A stretch of 64,000 bases of DNA from positions 1 to 64,000 of the forward strand of contig JAQNDB010000515.1 in NCBI GenBank assembly GCA_029204045.2. The letters run 5' to 3'. The first letter of the stretch is position 1, and each line of letters opens with the position of its first letter. This document shows positions 42,601-56,400 of the stretch, one piece after another. Source of the stretch: Tillandsia leiboldiana (taxonomy: Eukaryota > Streptophyta > Magnoliopsida > Poales > Bromeliaceae). The notes beneath the pieces are model-generated. The model saw only the letters and a program-made list of their open reading frames with translations. It did no database searches and was not told where the DNA came from. The position numbers and the translations under genes were made by a program.

Positions 42601-45600
42601 CAAATAAACCCAATCGAATGAACCGGTATAAAACTCGGTACTGCCTGCTCTGTCGTCAATCTCACGAACTCAGTATCTCCACTGTCCAAATGACCGGAAC
42701 CCAACACGGTCTGACCGGCACCCAACACGGTCTAAAGCCTACTCCGGAGCGGCACTCGAGGGAAGCGACCCACACGAGTAAAGTATCTCAGTAACAAGTA
42801 ACATAAGTATAAATCAGCAGGACTGGATCATGACTCTGATCAAAGTGGAAAAACCCATCCACTAAAAAAAGCCCGATCCCTCGATCCCTCTCCCCCAATC
42901 TGATGCAATAACAACTGTCCGGTCAACCGCCCAAAATCTGCGGTTGCCGCAATACCCTGCCCTCAAGCCAGCCTGTCCTAGATCCCAAGAGTCTGTCTAC
43001 ACTATCCCAAAACCACCTGCTCGCGCACGAGCTACAAATACCTTGAGCCTAGTGTGGAAGAAGAAAAGCAAGAAACATGGTTTCTCCTAAGTCAAGTCCA
43101 ACATGACAATGTAGCAGAAAAAGGTGGCCTATCTAAATGACCATACAAGCATGCAAATGTCCCAAGACTATAAAAAAGAAAACAGGTGTCGATGTTCTTA
43201 CATTTATTAGAGCATGCTATCCAAATTACATAATCAATCTCATAAAAGGGTTGGATGTTAACATAGCATACATCAAGTCTACACAAGTATGCACCTTTCA
43301 CATTTGGAAATAAGGAGAGAATAGTATCCAACATGGTTTTCACCTAACATGAATTAGGAGATAAATGACAATCTTTACTTTACTAAAGAGTGAATCTCAC
43401 ATAGATAGACCAAGATTAATGTAGTCAGCTATTCTCACACAAACCACTAACCACCCTCAAAAGAAACATCCATTCACATATAGACTTGCCAAAGATCATT
43501 TAATATTACTTGAATATGGTCATTCAATCCACTATCACCAATGAATAAACTAAGGTTCAACAACTTTTATTGATCTCACATAGGATGCACATAGAATCCA
43601 CCAACAACATTCATTTTCCACATAGGCTAAATCGCCGACCATTCATAATACACAATCTCACGCAAAATAGTCTAAGGATCAACCATTATGATAAATATCA
43701 CAAGATGTAGAAGGAAAAATCTACAAGGTCAATTATTCTCACGTAGATAAGTCAAGAATCATTTAACACATAACCTCTCATGTCATGGGTTCAAGAATCA
43801 ACAATAAGATCACCCTCACTTACCCTGGATAGCCATTCACACTTAGCCCATATGACATTCACATAAAGTCATAATAACCTTTCTCACATAGCACCCATGT
43901 CCTTCACAAAATCAACCAAAATCATTTACATATAACTATCGCCATCATTCAGCACAATTAGGTTAACCATTCATCACAAAGTGTAGGCTAAAGATTAATT
44001 TTCCAATTACCCTCACATAACATAGGTTAAAGGATGATCACTTATAATCAACTTCTTATGAGATAATGCAACATCCATCAAACTATTCATTCACTCATGC
44101 ATACAATGAGGATCAATTAACTTAATCTAAACATGAATATCCAAGCATATTTCACCAAGGAGAAGAGAACAACAATCAACTATGCCACGAGGGAAACCAA
44201 TAGCCCGAGTGGGTAAATCGTTGTTTTCGGCATAACACAACCACCCACCTGAAACTTGACAATCCGATGCCTGATCTGGCTGAATTTTGGCGTGAGTAAT
44301 CCTTATCCTCCCAGGAGTCCGATGCCGTGAAAATCATCCAAATCCGCCTCACGGATTGGGCGCAATCACCGAAACAATGCACACTGCGCATTAAAATTCC
44401 AGAATTTCGGCAAGTGCAACAAGGTTAATTAAAAAGTATGTGCAACCTCAAATACCTCAAAATAAAGTTCCCAGCAGTAAATCAAAGATATCCTCTTTCA
44501 TACAAACATCTTCAAGTCCTCACAAATCCACCATTAATTTCCCTTAACATTCAAATGAAGCAACAAATCACAATGCTGTCCAAAATTGCTAACATAATCT
44601 TGCTAGCATTTCCAAGCTTAATTAGGGGCTGTTCCAAAGGGATTCATTAACAGATCATAAAAGATAATTTTCTCACCTTGAAGTTAAGAAGAAGTACCAA
44701 CTTGAATTTCTGAAAAAGACCTTATATCCACAAAGTTATCTGCATTCCATGGTGCCTTGCTCAAATCAAAACTAAAACAGGGACTGCAGTAAACCATATA
44801 ACAACACTTAAAAAGATCATTAAAGTTACCTAATCAAACGTGCTCCAAATCCTGAAAGAGAGGTACCCTTGGATTCCTTGTCGAGAGTAGATACAAATTG
44901 AGCTAAAGAACTCCAATTTTCATGCTCGGATGAAGGAGAAAACCCATAAAAACTTTGAACTATCACCAAGTTCCATCTGTACAGGACTGCAGCAAGGTGC
45001 TCCAAATATCAAGAATAAACCCTAATAAAAACTCAGATATGGGGAAAATGATACTTACCAATATTTTACATCTTTGAGTCCTGGAAATTCTGCCGCAAAA
45101 ATCATCCAAAACTTCCACTCCTACAATTCAGAAAGGCCAAAATACCACATATTGCCCAAAATCTCAGGCTGAAACAAAGGGTCCCAACGATGGCCTTAAA
45201 ACTCAGATACAAATCCAGATTTAGCCAAAGTGTTGAATATCAATGTTGTAGATCTACCTCTTATGAAGATCCCTTTAAATTTTAAGATCAAAAATCCATC
45301 AGATGAGTGCTGTAGGCCTCCTGCACTTAAACGCGATGAAAAAGAGTTGAAATAACAACAATGGTGATCTTCTCCTCTTGCTCAGCTATGAAGACAGCGG
45401 GGAGTCCCCCAAGTTCAGCAGCAGATGAAGGAGAAGAGGAAGAAGATGGGGAGGAAGCTCTGTGAAGTACAGGAATAATCTCCAAAGTCCAAAAATCTGA
45501 AAATGGAGGAAGAAGAGGGTTTATATAGCCAAAAAGAACTACTGCAATGTGGTTCAGGGGACATCCTGGGGTACTCCAAGCAGCCGGAAGAGAGAGGGAA

Positions 45601-46167
45601 GGCGGGGGGCACGTGGCGCTGATCCACACAGCGGACAGGCCATCCTGCGGCTCGGCGCGCGCCACGCGGGTGGAATCCGTGGCAACGGGCGCCCCGCCAA
45701 CCGGCAGGCGCCACGTGGCGCCTGGGGAAGCAGCGGGCGCCGCCTGCCCCGCCCCCGCGTGCGCCGCGCCTACGCGTGAGTGCCACGCGTCCATCTCCCG
45801 GGTTGGCTGCTCCTGGTGCACGCGCGCTCCATGGACCGGCCGCCTAGTATTGGTCCAAATAAGCTCCAAAAATGCCTATTTTTGCTATTTTCGCACGCTG
45901 AGTCCCATTACGACCTCCAAAACTCCAAATAATGCAACCAAATAGCCGTTTTGATCATTTTTCCGCGCTGAATCCAAATACGGTGTCCGATTTGCGCAAA
46001 ACCACTTCCATTTTTCGACAAAACTTCCAATTAAGTAATATTGATCCATTTCTCGCACTGAGTCCATTTCTTGGGTCCGATTTGCGCGCAACCAACACTA
46101 TCCACAGAATTGGCCTCCACCGGCTGTCGATCACACCATAATGACCACGAAGATCCGGGTCTTCACA
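42601..46167 (-). repeat. 3' LTR of A2, truncated by copia
   Basis: Sense start TGTGAAGACCCGGATC at 46167, matching A1's TGTGAAGACCCGGACC. It runs left to 42601, where the copia LTR begins; the last roughly 700 bp (the U5 end seen at 48910-49610) are missing. It matches the A2 5' LTR closely. GC block 45590-45840; no gene. Confidence 0.9.
45520..45527 (-). promoter_or_regulatory. TATA box in the A2 3' LTR
   Basis: TATATAAA on the sense strand, after the GC block and before the TCTTCTTCCTCC pyrimidine stretch. A1 has TACTTAAG-like sequence at the equivalent place, so the box is weaker there. Confidence 0.65.
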
Positions 46168-46204
46168 TCCTCCCCCACTAAAAGAAAGTTTCGTCCTCGA
46201 AACT
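46168..46204 (-). other. Polypurine tract and hairpin of A2
   Basis: Sense strand: AGTTTCG...CGAAACT (46187-46204), then CTTTTAGTGGGGGAGGA directly before TGTGAAG. Confidence 0.9.
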
Positions 46205-47028
46205 AACATAGCTCAAAAGATGTCTCAAATCAGAAGGGCAAATATTCAACATCCTCGTCACCAGCTCTCAAAGCATCACCCGTTTCCCATGATTATTCCA
46301 CAACAACGTCAACCGCCTGTACGACATGGCCTAGTTGCGCCATTCCTCATCTCTCGAGCCATAATCCATAACGGTGCCTCCAACACTTCAGACACTCACT
46401 AGTCTCAAGCGGAGCGAGTCAAACATCGACGGGAAAACCAAACATATCACCTCTAAGCTGAGACATGGACAACAACAAGGATTCCAACATGTCACGGGGA
46501 AAAGAAAAAACAACAGGTAACCACTGATCCACAACGCTCCCAAAATCTCCTCCTCAAAACCAACTCATTCAAGAGACCTGAAGTACACCCTCGCAATTAT
46601 CCATATAAGAAGGGAGTCCAAAATCAGAGACATCAACAACTACAACTCTGAGTTGGAGAACCACCGAAAGACAACGAAGAGTTGAAGTCGTCCCTGCTGT
46701 AGCAGTTATTCTGTCCTTGCTCCACATCAACTGGGGACCCTTAATTCAACACTCACTGATCTCATCCATCAGTGTGGGTTGCTCGACTGAAACCAAAATC
46801 TGGAACGGATCACTCTGGGGCACGATCCCTGGTCCTAATCATCCCATCCATTCCAGTAATGGCGCTTACTGCGCAAGCATTGCTCACGCTCTGCACTGTA
46901 CTCCGGCCTAAAACATCTACACACATCCAAAACTACCATTGGGGCATCACTACAACTCAATCACTATTGACAGGACGAAAGATCCATCGTCTCCTCCATC
47001 AGGTAAGACACCGGGCCTAACAACCCCT
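46205..47028 (-). pseudogene. A2 internal region, pol tail side
   Basis: Near 46300-46345 the sense strand again reads WNNHG, as in the pol-tail fossil of A1 (8324-8400). The remainder follows A1 7735-8280 in order and shows no open gene. Confidence 0.6.
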
Positions 47029-47337
47029 TTATCCATCATAACCAATAATTACATCTTCAGCTCTCAGCTGTACAGGTGCCATCCAATAATGTGCCTTCAA
47101 TACCGACGCGGTTCCCAGAACCATGTTAATAACAATCTCAATCTCCTTACCCGGCGGCATTGTCAACAGCTCAAGTAGACTCACATCCAAAAATTTGTGG
47201 ACAATAGGGATACCCTGGAGTCCCGGGGCTGCCGGAGGCACCTTCATCACAGTCACTAACTGGGCAATGCATCCTTGGTTCATCATCTGTCTGACTCTTG
47301 TTGGCACATTATCGCTGCAACTAGTGCAATCTACCAA
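47029..47337 (-). pseudogene. Fossil protease-RT linker of A2, still open
   Basis: A 102-codon open frame. A 79-residue stretch from RVRQMMNQGCIAQL to YWMAPVQLR aligns without a single gap to residues 378-456 of T gag-pol (RARKLIEGGCVAYL to YRMAFAELK), with about 30 identities by eye, including MPP, LGT/PGT and KA.Y.MA. Upstream and downstream pol domains have decayed. It cannot encode an enzyme on its own. The A1 copy (7415-7726) is similar but more changed. Confidence 0.8.
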
Positions 47338-48888
47338 TCCCTGTAGACAAACTCCTCCTGTCCAACTTGCAGAAGTTCACAGTCCACTCACCACAATCAA
47401 AAATTGCAAGATGTCACCCCGACCAATCCAATACGCCGAGTCGAAAATCCTGGGTTGCCATAAGACCAGCTAGTCAACGGGTATAATCCACGGCCTAATT
47501 GCATTGGACATATTCCACAAACCTCCTTCACGTGCACATCCTAAACAAGGATCTATACCTCAAGTGCACGTGGTGACAACTCTACCTTTAGTCCATGCAG
47601 GGATGCACCTCATCCTAACTCAAATAGCTGTAAAGGAAATCATGCCTGCGACAACACATCCCACTGATAGGACGCCCTCCCACTCGGTTGCCCGGACTCA
47701 ACTGCCAGTGCTAGTGGTCGTCGCTCAATCAGCCTGAGAATATCCTGACTATCTCCAAAGAAAGCACCATCTCTGCCTCCACTCATACTCCGGCAATGAT
47801 CGCAACCCATCACGCTTCCGCTGCGCTACTCTGATACTGATGCATATGCTGCCATCGGGGTCCACCCAACCTCTGGCACCTCAGAAGTCCACGACTCTGA
47901 AAAGGAATCGAGAATGCCTCAGCCTACTAGTCTGCTCTCCATCAACTGGCACCGAGTGCCTCCATCTGTCCCAAGGAACTACAACGCTATGCTCCATCGG
48001 GGCATCCAAATCTGAAGTCAGAGGGACCGAATGAGCCAAAAAGATATCCTAGCGCAATCCTAACCCAGCACACACACATTCCATGCGCCTCGTCCCTCAA
48101 AACGGGGAGCGTGCAGTTCATCAACTGCGTAAACCCTCTGGCATAAAAGACTCTCAAATAGTCTATCCAGCACCCCTACCCACGACTCTGCCTCCAAATG
48201 CTCCAAACTCAATCCTTCGAGTCGGGACAGGTCTAACAGCCAAAGCTATCTCAGTCGATCAATGATATCCCACTGCTCATCTGCTATCAACTATCCACCC
48301 TGCCTCAGTGCCTCTACACTAAAAGTCGACACCGAGGGGGCTGTTCGCTCACCGGCGCCACTGAGATCGTTGCCACCAGGGATACTACGAAGGGGTTGGT
48401 CTCGACGAAAAACACCGTTGGAGGTGCCCGCAGCTCCAACAACTGTATCATCCTATCCAGCTGCTCTCTCCGCCGCTGATGTGCCACAGTCAATCCTGTC
48501 ATCTGGGTCCAGAGCTCTCTAACCTCAATCTGGGTATCCGGCCTGAAACTGCCCATCCTGGGCAACAAGCTACAATATGGTGCACACGGGTCAGAATTCT
48601 GCGTCAGGGAGACACCGCTCACTGCAACAAACCGCACAACCGAACACACAACAAGCACACGACCCAATCCAGCGAAAGTCTAGGGCATGTCACACATTCC
48701 ATGGCATTATGTTGTCTGCAGCCAACATAATCGCTTAGGAGAATAAACATGCCAATCACTCGTCCCGACCCTTGGGAGAGGTATAAAACTCAATCAGGAT
48801 TCTCGCTGTAAGTCACGACTCTCACGTAGTCATCCTAAGGTCCAACCACAAGCCTAGGGTTTTTAAGTCCATAATGACCTACATCCTA
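47338..48888 (-). pseudogene. A2 internal region, gag side
   Basis: Sense order from the primer site: leader (48888-48700), a frame open from 48667 to 48314 whose residues 45-79 form a charged coil (RELWTQMTGLTVAHQRRREQ, then LDRMIQLLEL), comparable with the T gag coil. Then come capsid-side remnants (IADEQWDIIDR reading near 48255, as in A1 near 6480) that are interrupted by stops. Region 47500-48050 shows nothing I recognise. Confidence 0.5.
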
Positions 48889-48901
48889 GGCTCTAATACC
48901 A
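48889..48901 (-). other. Mutated primer binding site of A2
   Basis: Sense TGGTATTAGAGCC, one change from the TGGTATCAGAGCC of A1 and E1. Confidence 0.85.
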
Positions 48902-48909
48902 CTCTAATC

Positions 48910-51900
48910 TGTCACGCCCCGGGGGTCGAAACTGCGACCCGGGCTCGCCAACAGATCCGCCACCTATGCGGAACCCCGCATAAGCAAAGCGTCTAACCTG
49001 CAAAGTGTCATCTAACAACTAAATAGATATCAGAGCTGAAGAAAAACTGCTGTAATAAAAACCTGAATCATTATACAACTTAAAAATAAAGGTACAATAT
49101 CCATCTCCCATAAATAAATGATACAATAATCCGGTCCACCAAAACTGTAATACAAGTAAAAGCCACCTATACAACATCTATAAATCCAAAAAGGGAGATA
49201 AGCTGAAATTATAAAATACAACTGTGTACAGTGAAACCCACAATCCGGGTTGGTACATCTATCCCTCTGTAGAAATCAACACTGGTAGGGATCTATCTCG
49301 CGACTCCCTCGCCTCGAACCGTCAACAGAAGATCCGCAACTCCCGCAGCAGACACTGCAAAACAAAGGGAGGAAAGGGAAAAACAACAATGGGGGGTGAG
49401 AACCACTAGTAAAACCAGTAGCCTCCCCCTGTGGGTAAAGCCTCAAACCCCGACGTACCCACTAAGTCTACCAGAGGCAAGAGAAAGAGTAAGAGAGGTG
49501 GTAAGCTATAAACAGAAATACTGATAAGAGGAAGCTACCACTAGTATGCCTCTAAATGCAGTATCGAAAGAAATGACTGTATGAATGCATCAGAAAACAG
49601 TATCTGACCAAATAAACCCAATCGAATGAACCGGTATAAAACCTGGTACTGCCTGCTCTGTCGTCAATCTCACGAACTCAGTATCTCCACTATCCAAATG
49701 ACCGGAACCCAACACGGTCTGACCGGCACCCAACACGGTCTAAAGCCTACTCCGGAGCGGTACTCGAGGGGAGCGACCCACACGAGTAAAGTATCTCAGT
49801 AACAAGTAACATAAGTATAAATCAGCAGGACTGGATCATGACTCTGATCAAAGTGGAAAAACCCATCCACTAAAGAAAGCCCGATCCCTCGATCCCTCTC
49901 CCCCAATCTGAAGCAATAACAACTGTCCGGTCAACCGCCCAAAATCCACGGTTGCCGCAATACCCTGCCCTCAAGACAGCCTGTCCCAGATCCCAAGAGT
50001 CTGTCTACACTATCCCAAAACCACCTGCTCGCGCACGAGCTACAAATACCCTGAGCCTAGTGTGGAAGGAGAAAAGCAAGAGACATGGTTTCTCCTAAGT
50101 CAAGTCCAACATGATAGTGTAGCAGAAAAAGGTGGCCTATCTAAATGACCATACAAGCATGCAAATGTCCCAAGACGATAAAAAGGAAAACAGGTGTTGA
50201 TGTTCTTACATTTATTAGAGCATGCTATCCAAATTACAAAATCAATCTCATAAAAGGGTTGGATGTTAACATAGCATACATCAAGTCTACACAAGTATGC
50301 ACCTTTCACATTTGGAAATAAGGAGAGAATAGTATCCAACATGGTTTTCACCTAACATGAATCAGGAGATAAATGACAATCATTACTTTCCTAATGTGTG
50401 AATCTCACATAGATAGACCAAGATTAATATAGTCAGCTATTCTCACACAAACCATTAACCACCTTCAAAAGAAACATCCATTCACATATAGACTTGCCAA
50501 AGATCATTTAACATTACTTGAATATGGTCATTCAATCCACTATCACCAATGAATAAACTAAGGTTCAACAACTTTTATTGATCTCACATAGGATGCACAT
50601 AGAATCCACCAACAACATTCATTTTCCACATAGGCTAAATCGCCGACCATTCATAATACACAATCTCACGCAAAATAGTCTAAGGATCAACCATTATGAT
50701 AAATATCACAAGATGTAGAAGGAAAAATCTACAAGGTCAATTATTCTCATGTAGATAAGTCAAGAATCATTTAACACATAACCTCTCATGTCATGGGTTC
50801 AAGAATCAACAATAAGATCACCCTCACTTACCCTGGATAGCCATTCACACTTAGCCCATATGACATTCACATAAAGTCATAATAACCTTTCTCACATAGC
50901 ACCCATGTCCTTCACAAAATCAACCAAAATCATTTACATATAACTATCGCCATCATTCACCACAATTAGGTTAACCATTCATCACAAAGTGTAGGCTAAA
51001 GATTAATTTCCCAATTACCCTCACATAACATAGGTTAAAGGATGATCACTTATAATCAACTTCTTATGAGATAATGCAACATCCATCAAACTATTCATTC
51101 ACTCATGCATACAATGAGGATCAATTAACTTAATCTAAACATGAATATCCAAGCATATTTCACCAAGGAGAAGAGAACAACAATCAACTATGCCACGAGG
51201 GAAACCAATAGCCCGAGTGGGTAAATCGTTGTTTTCGGCATAACACAACCACCCACCTGAAACTTGACGATCCGATGCCCGATCTGGCTGAATTTTGGCG
51301 TGAGTAATCCTTATCCTCCCAGGAGTCCGATGCCGCGAAAATCATCCAAATCCGCCTCACGGATTGGGCGCAATCACTAAAACAATGCACACTGCGCATT
51401 CAAATTTCAGAATTTCGGCAAGTGCAACAAGGTTAATTAAAAAGTATGTGCAACCTCAAATACCTCAAAATAAAGTTCCCAGCAGTAAAGCAAAGATATC
51501 CTCTTTCATACAAACATCTTCAAGTCCTCACAAATCCACCATTAATTTCCCTCAACATTCAAATGAAGCAACAAATCACAATGCTGTCCAAAATTGCTAA
51601 CATAAACTTGCTAGCATTTCCAAGCTTAATTAGGGGCTGTTCCAAAGGGATTCATCCACAGATCATAAAAGATAATTTGCTCACCTTGAAGTTAAGAAGA
51701 AGCACCAACTTGAATTTCTGAAAAAGACCTTATATCCACAAAGTTATCTGCATTCCATTGTGCCTTGCTCAAATCAAAACTAAAACAGGGACTGCAGTAA
51801 ACCATATAACAACACTTAAAAAGATCATTAAAGTTACCTAATCAAACGTGCTCCAAATCCTTCAAGAGAGGTACCCTTGGATTCCTTGTCGAGAGTAGAT

Positions 51901-53174
51901 ACAAATTGAGCTAAAGAACTCCAATTTTCGTGCTCGGATGAAGGAGAAAACCCATAAAAACTTTGAACTATCACCAAGTTCCATCTGTACAGGACTGCAG
52001 CAAGGTGCTCCAAAGATCAAGAATAAACCCTAATTAAAACTCAGATATGGGGAAAATGATACGTACCAATATTTTACATCTTTGAGTCCTGAAAATTTTC
52101 CCGCAAAAATCATCCAAAACTTCCACTCCTACAATTCAGAAAGGCCAAAATACCACAGATTGCCCAAAATCTCAGGCTGCAACAAAGGGTCCCAAAGATG
52201 GCCTTAAAACTCAGATACAAATCCAGATTTAGCCAAAGTGTTGAATATCAATGTTGTAGATCTACCTCTTATGAAGATCTCTTTAAATTTTCAGATCAAA
52301 AGTTCATCAGATGAGTCCTGTAGGCCTCCTGCACTGAAACGCGACGAAAAAGAGTTGAAATAACAACAATGGTGATCTTCTCCTCTTGCTCAGCTATGAA
52401 GACAGCGGGGAGTCCCCCAAGTTCAGCAGCAGATGAAGGAGAAGAGGAAGAAGATGGGGAGGAAGCTCTGTGAAGTACAGGAATAATCTTCAATGTCCAA
52501 AAATCAGAAAATGGAGGAAGAAGAGGGTTTATATAGCCAAAAAGAACTACTGCAATGTGGTTCAGGGGACATCCTGGGGTACTCCAAGCAGCCGGAAGAG
52601 AGAGGGAAGGCGGGGGGCACGTGGCGCTGATCCACACAGCGGACAGGCCATCCGGCGGCTCGGCGCGCGCCACGCGGGTGGAATCCGTGGCAACGGGCGC
52701 CCGCCAACCGGCAGGCGCCACGTGGCGCCTGGGGAAGCAACAGGCGCCGCCTGCCCCGCCCCGCGTGCGCCGCGCCTACGCGTGAGTGCCACGCGTCCAT
52801 CTCCCGGGTTGGCTGCTCCTGGTGCACGTGCGCTCCATGGACCGGCCGCCTAGGATTGGTCCAAATATGCTCCAAAAATGCCTATTTTTGCTATTTTCGC
52901 GCGCTGAGTCCCATTACGACCTCCAAAACTCCAAATAATGCAACCAAATAGCCGTTTTGATCATTTTTCCGCGCTGAATCCAAATACGGTGTCCGATTTG
53001 TGCAAAACCACTTGCATTTTTCGACGAAACTTCCAATTAAGCAATCTTGATCCATTTCTCGCACTGAGTCCATTTCTTGGGTCCGATTTGCGCGCAACCA
53101 ACACTATCCACAGAAATTGGCCTCCACCAGCTCTCGATCACACCATAATGACCACGAAGATCTGGGTCTTCACA
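48910..53174 (-). repeat. 5' LTR of A2 (4,265 bp)
   Basis: Sense start TGTGAAGACCCAGATC at 53174, end CCCCCGGGGCGTGACA at 48910. Type-2 stem TATGCGG/CCGCATA at 48965-48982. It is the reverse-complement relative of the A1 LTR, clearly diverged from it but with the same layout: GC block 52600-52850, TATA box, long AT-rich tract, U5 stems. The right flank TAGAG would be the target duplication; its partner is lost. Confidence 0.92.
52529..52536 (-). promoter_or_regulatory. TATA box in the A2 5' LTR
   Basis: TATATAAA, same context as 45520-45527. As this is the 5' LTR, it is the one that would drive A2 transcription. Confidence 0.7.
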
Positions 53175-53432
53175 TAGAGTCTGTTCTTGTGTGATTGGGG
53201 TTCTAGGCACCGGCCTAACGGATTCTCGGACCTTTGCTTTGTCAGTCGGTTCTTCTCGCCTATAAGTGGGGTGTTTTTTTGGGAGCCGTTTTGAGTGACG
53301 GCGGCCCCAGCTGTGTTGTACCTTCTTTTAGTGGGTTAGTGTTGTGAGATCGAGTCATGGAGTCTTTCTCTGACTGAGTTATGCTAGTTGAGCATTGATT
53401 ACCGATCTGTTTGGTCAAGGATTATAGCCTGC
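53175..53432 (+). mobile_element. Element F, LTR fragment left of E1
   Basis: Plus-strand sequence whose end GATTATAGCCTGC joins, across E1, to TGCTGAGCCTGGC at 63826. The reverse complement of E2 LTR near 17090-17110 contains the similar GGATTATAGCCTGC. No gene. Confidence 0.65.
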
Positions 53433-56400
53433 TGTGTCACGCCCCGGGGTCGAAACTGCGACCCGGGCTCACTAACAGATCCGCCATCTGTACGGAAACT
53501 GCCGTACAGACGAAGCGTCTAACCTGCAAAAAGAATCAATTACAGTATACAGATATCAGAGCTGAAAGTAAACCACTAAAAGAACTGAGAACCAAACCCT
53601 GTACAACTGAAAATAGTACCATAACCATCTCCCAAATACGATCGTATACAAAGTCCTCTGATACAAAACTCAAAAAGGGAGGTATCTCCAATAAATACAT
53701 CAGTGTACAAACTCTCGATACAAATATCCTCACTACATCAGTCTCTCAAACTGTAAAATAAAGTACAACTCTATACCTCACAACAAAGGTCTCTCAACAG
53801 AGGAAAAAGAAGTAAACTAATCTACTGAATGTCTCCTCTGAAGGGGTACCGCTACACTCCAATGACGGGTAGGGAACTAGCTCGCGACTCCCTCGCCTCG
53901 GTCAGAAGGATCAGCAACTGGAGCAACAGGAACAGGAGAAGAAGTTCCTGGGGAAAAAGACACCACGACTGGTGTGAGAACTACTTCCCACAGTAGTTCT
54001 CAGTGGGTGCCGTCAACAAGCCCAACGGTCTGCCCACCAAGTCTACTAGAGGTAAAAGATAACAGTGCAATGAAATCTGAACAAGAAAAGCTGGAGCTAC
54101 TCTACAGCTACCATACCTCTATCTAGATACTCAAAAAGTGGAACAGATGAAAGTAAAAGAGACCACTCGCACCCAAGGTGCTCAATAGACCCAATCGAAC
54201 TGACTGCCTCATAGGGTCTAGTCAAGCCTGCGCCTGTCGACTAGGAACGCGCCTGCCCACTACCACACATTCCCATGAGGACGTGATTTACGTGGGGCAT
54301 CCTGCCCGCCTAACTCACCCCTCGCGCAAAACTGCCTCAACAGGCCCATCGTATCCACAGTGGCATCTCAGGGACGCGACTCTAACTGAGGAAAACGGCG
54401 CGGCATAGAGTATCACAAATTGGCCTAAGCAGGCTATAGTCAAAAACCACGCTCACTCCCAGAACGGTAGGACTCAAGATCCCCAAATATCTCGCACAAC
54501 AGTCGGAGCACTCTCTACGACTCAGCTGATCAGCTCACACGGAACACGAGACACTAGCCTCTATAACAGCTCGCAGCACGAGGCACACTGGCTGGAGGTA
54601 CTCCACAGCCAGGAACGACCCACAACTCAAGCTAACAATACTGGTCGGACAACACTCAACGACCTGGGATCACCGTTAACCCCAACGGTTCCCAACAACA
54701 CTGGCCGGAAGATACTCGACGGCCCGGGACTACCGCCTGCTCAACGGCTCCCTCCCACGACAACGCAACAGGGATACTAGACCTCCCGGGACTACCGTGT
54801 AGCCAAACGGCTCCCGGCACAGATAAGCAACCCGCTACAACTACCAGGCTCCACTCTGCTCCCAAGCACGAGTGCAAACGCATCCCACACTAAAAGAAAA
54901 TCCCGGCCTCTCGGCCCACTAACCGGGCGAGGATAACACTATGTCCAGGGATAGCAAAATAGTGTGGGTGTCTAAACATAATTAACCGTAACCCAAGTGA
55001 GGGTTTTCTATTGGTCTGGTTACACATGCATAATATGACGGGGGTGCTAGGTCAAGTTCCAAGATTGCTGTATTAACAGATGATAAAAAGGAATAACCAT
55101 TCCAACAATCTAGCATGCTACACAAGAAAATAAACTATCATGCATAGTCCTACATCAATAGAATTAATGTACAGTCCCTAAAACATGGAGATAAGGCCAC
55201 CCACCTCGATTTGCCACCAATTGCTCGTAGACACTTGCAATTGGCCTCCACGCGATCCGCACGCAAAACGATGTCCGCTACCGGAGTCCGCATGCAAAAC
55301 GGAGCACAGTGCTGGAATTCGCATGCCAAACGGAGTCCGCACGCAAAATGATGTCCGCTGCCAGAGTCCGCACGCAAAACGGAGCACAGTGCTGGAATCC
55401 GCACGTCAAACGGAGTCCGCACGCAAAACGGTGCACGGTGCCAGGATCCGCACGCAAAATGGTGCACGGTGCCAGGATCCGCACGCAAAACGGAGTCCGC
55501 ACGCAAAACGGTGCACGGTGCCAGGATCCGCACGCAAAACGGTGTCCGCACGCAAACGGTGCACGGTGCCCAACACCGAAAAGAGCAAGAGGGTCAATTA
55601 CAGTCTAAAAGAACGCTCCAAAAACTGTACAAAAATACAGTAAAAGCAAAGCGCGGGACTTACCCGACCGCGCCGCCGCCGCCGTAACGCCCCCATCGGA
55701 AGCCTCGCGCGCTCCACGAGGCCCGCGACGCGAAACACCATCTCCCACAACCTCCTCCCTCACTCTCCCTCTCGCTCGGTTGGAGAAGAAAACGAAAGAA
55801 GGAAAGGAGGTGGCTTGCGGGGAGGAAGAAGGAGAAGAAGAAGAGAAAGGGAGAGTGGGGGGTCCACGGTGCACCGGTCCACGGTGCACCGGCCGGTCTA
55901 CCGCACCCGCTCGGGTGCACCAGGTCCAGGCAAAGAGGCTGTGGGCCACGTGGCCGTATCCCCGCACGCCACGCGGGCGCGCAGCTCACGCGCCACACGG
56001 GCGCGTGACACCGTGCCGCCCACAGGCGCGGGACACGCGCCCGTGACACGGGCGCGCGCCCCTGCGCCCGCGCGGGCGCCAACGGGGGTCCGCCACGTGG
56101 CGGCCCCCCACGTGGCCCGCGCAGGAGGCGCGCCTCCCCGCGCCCCCCCCTGACGCGCTGCTGCGCGTCCTGTCACGCGGCCGCCTCGAATGGCGCGCCG
56201 CCGCTTCCTTGGGACCCGTGCCGTGCACACCACGGGATTCGTGCCCGCGATGCCTCGATTCGCGTGCCGCGTTGTCTCGAAAAATGCGCACGCCTATCGG
56301 GCTCCAAATTCAACAAATAAATAGTCCATTCTTAGCGATTTCGCACGCTGAGTCCAAAAACGATGTCTGTTTTCCCAAATTCTCGTCCGAAAATTCGCCG

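Noticed and set aside
53175..53432. Stretch between A2 and E1 as host sequence
   Set aside because: It joins to 63826-64000 across E1, and that part matches the E2-type LTR, so it is element F rather than a host gene.
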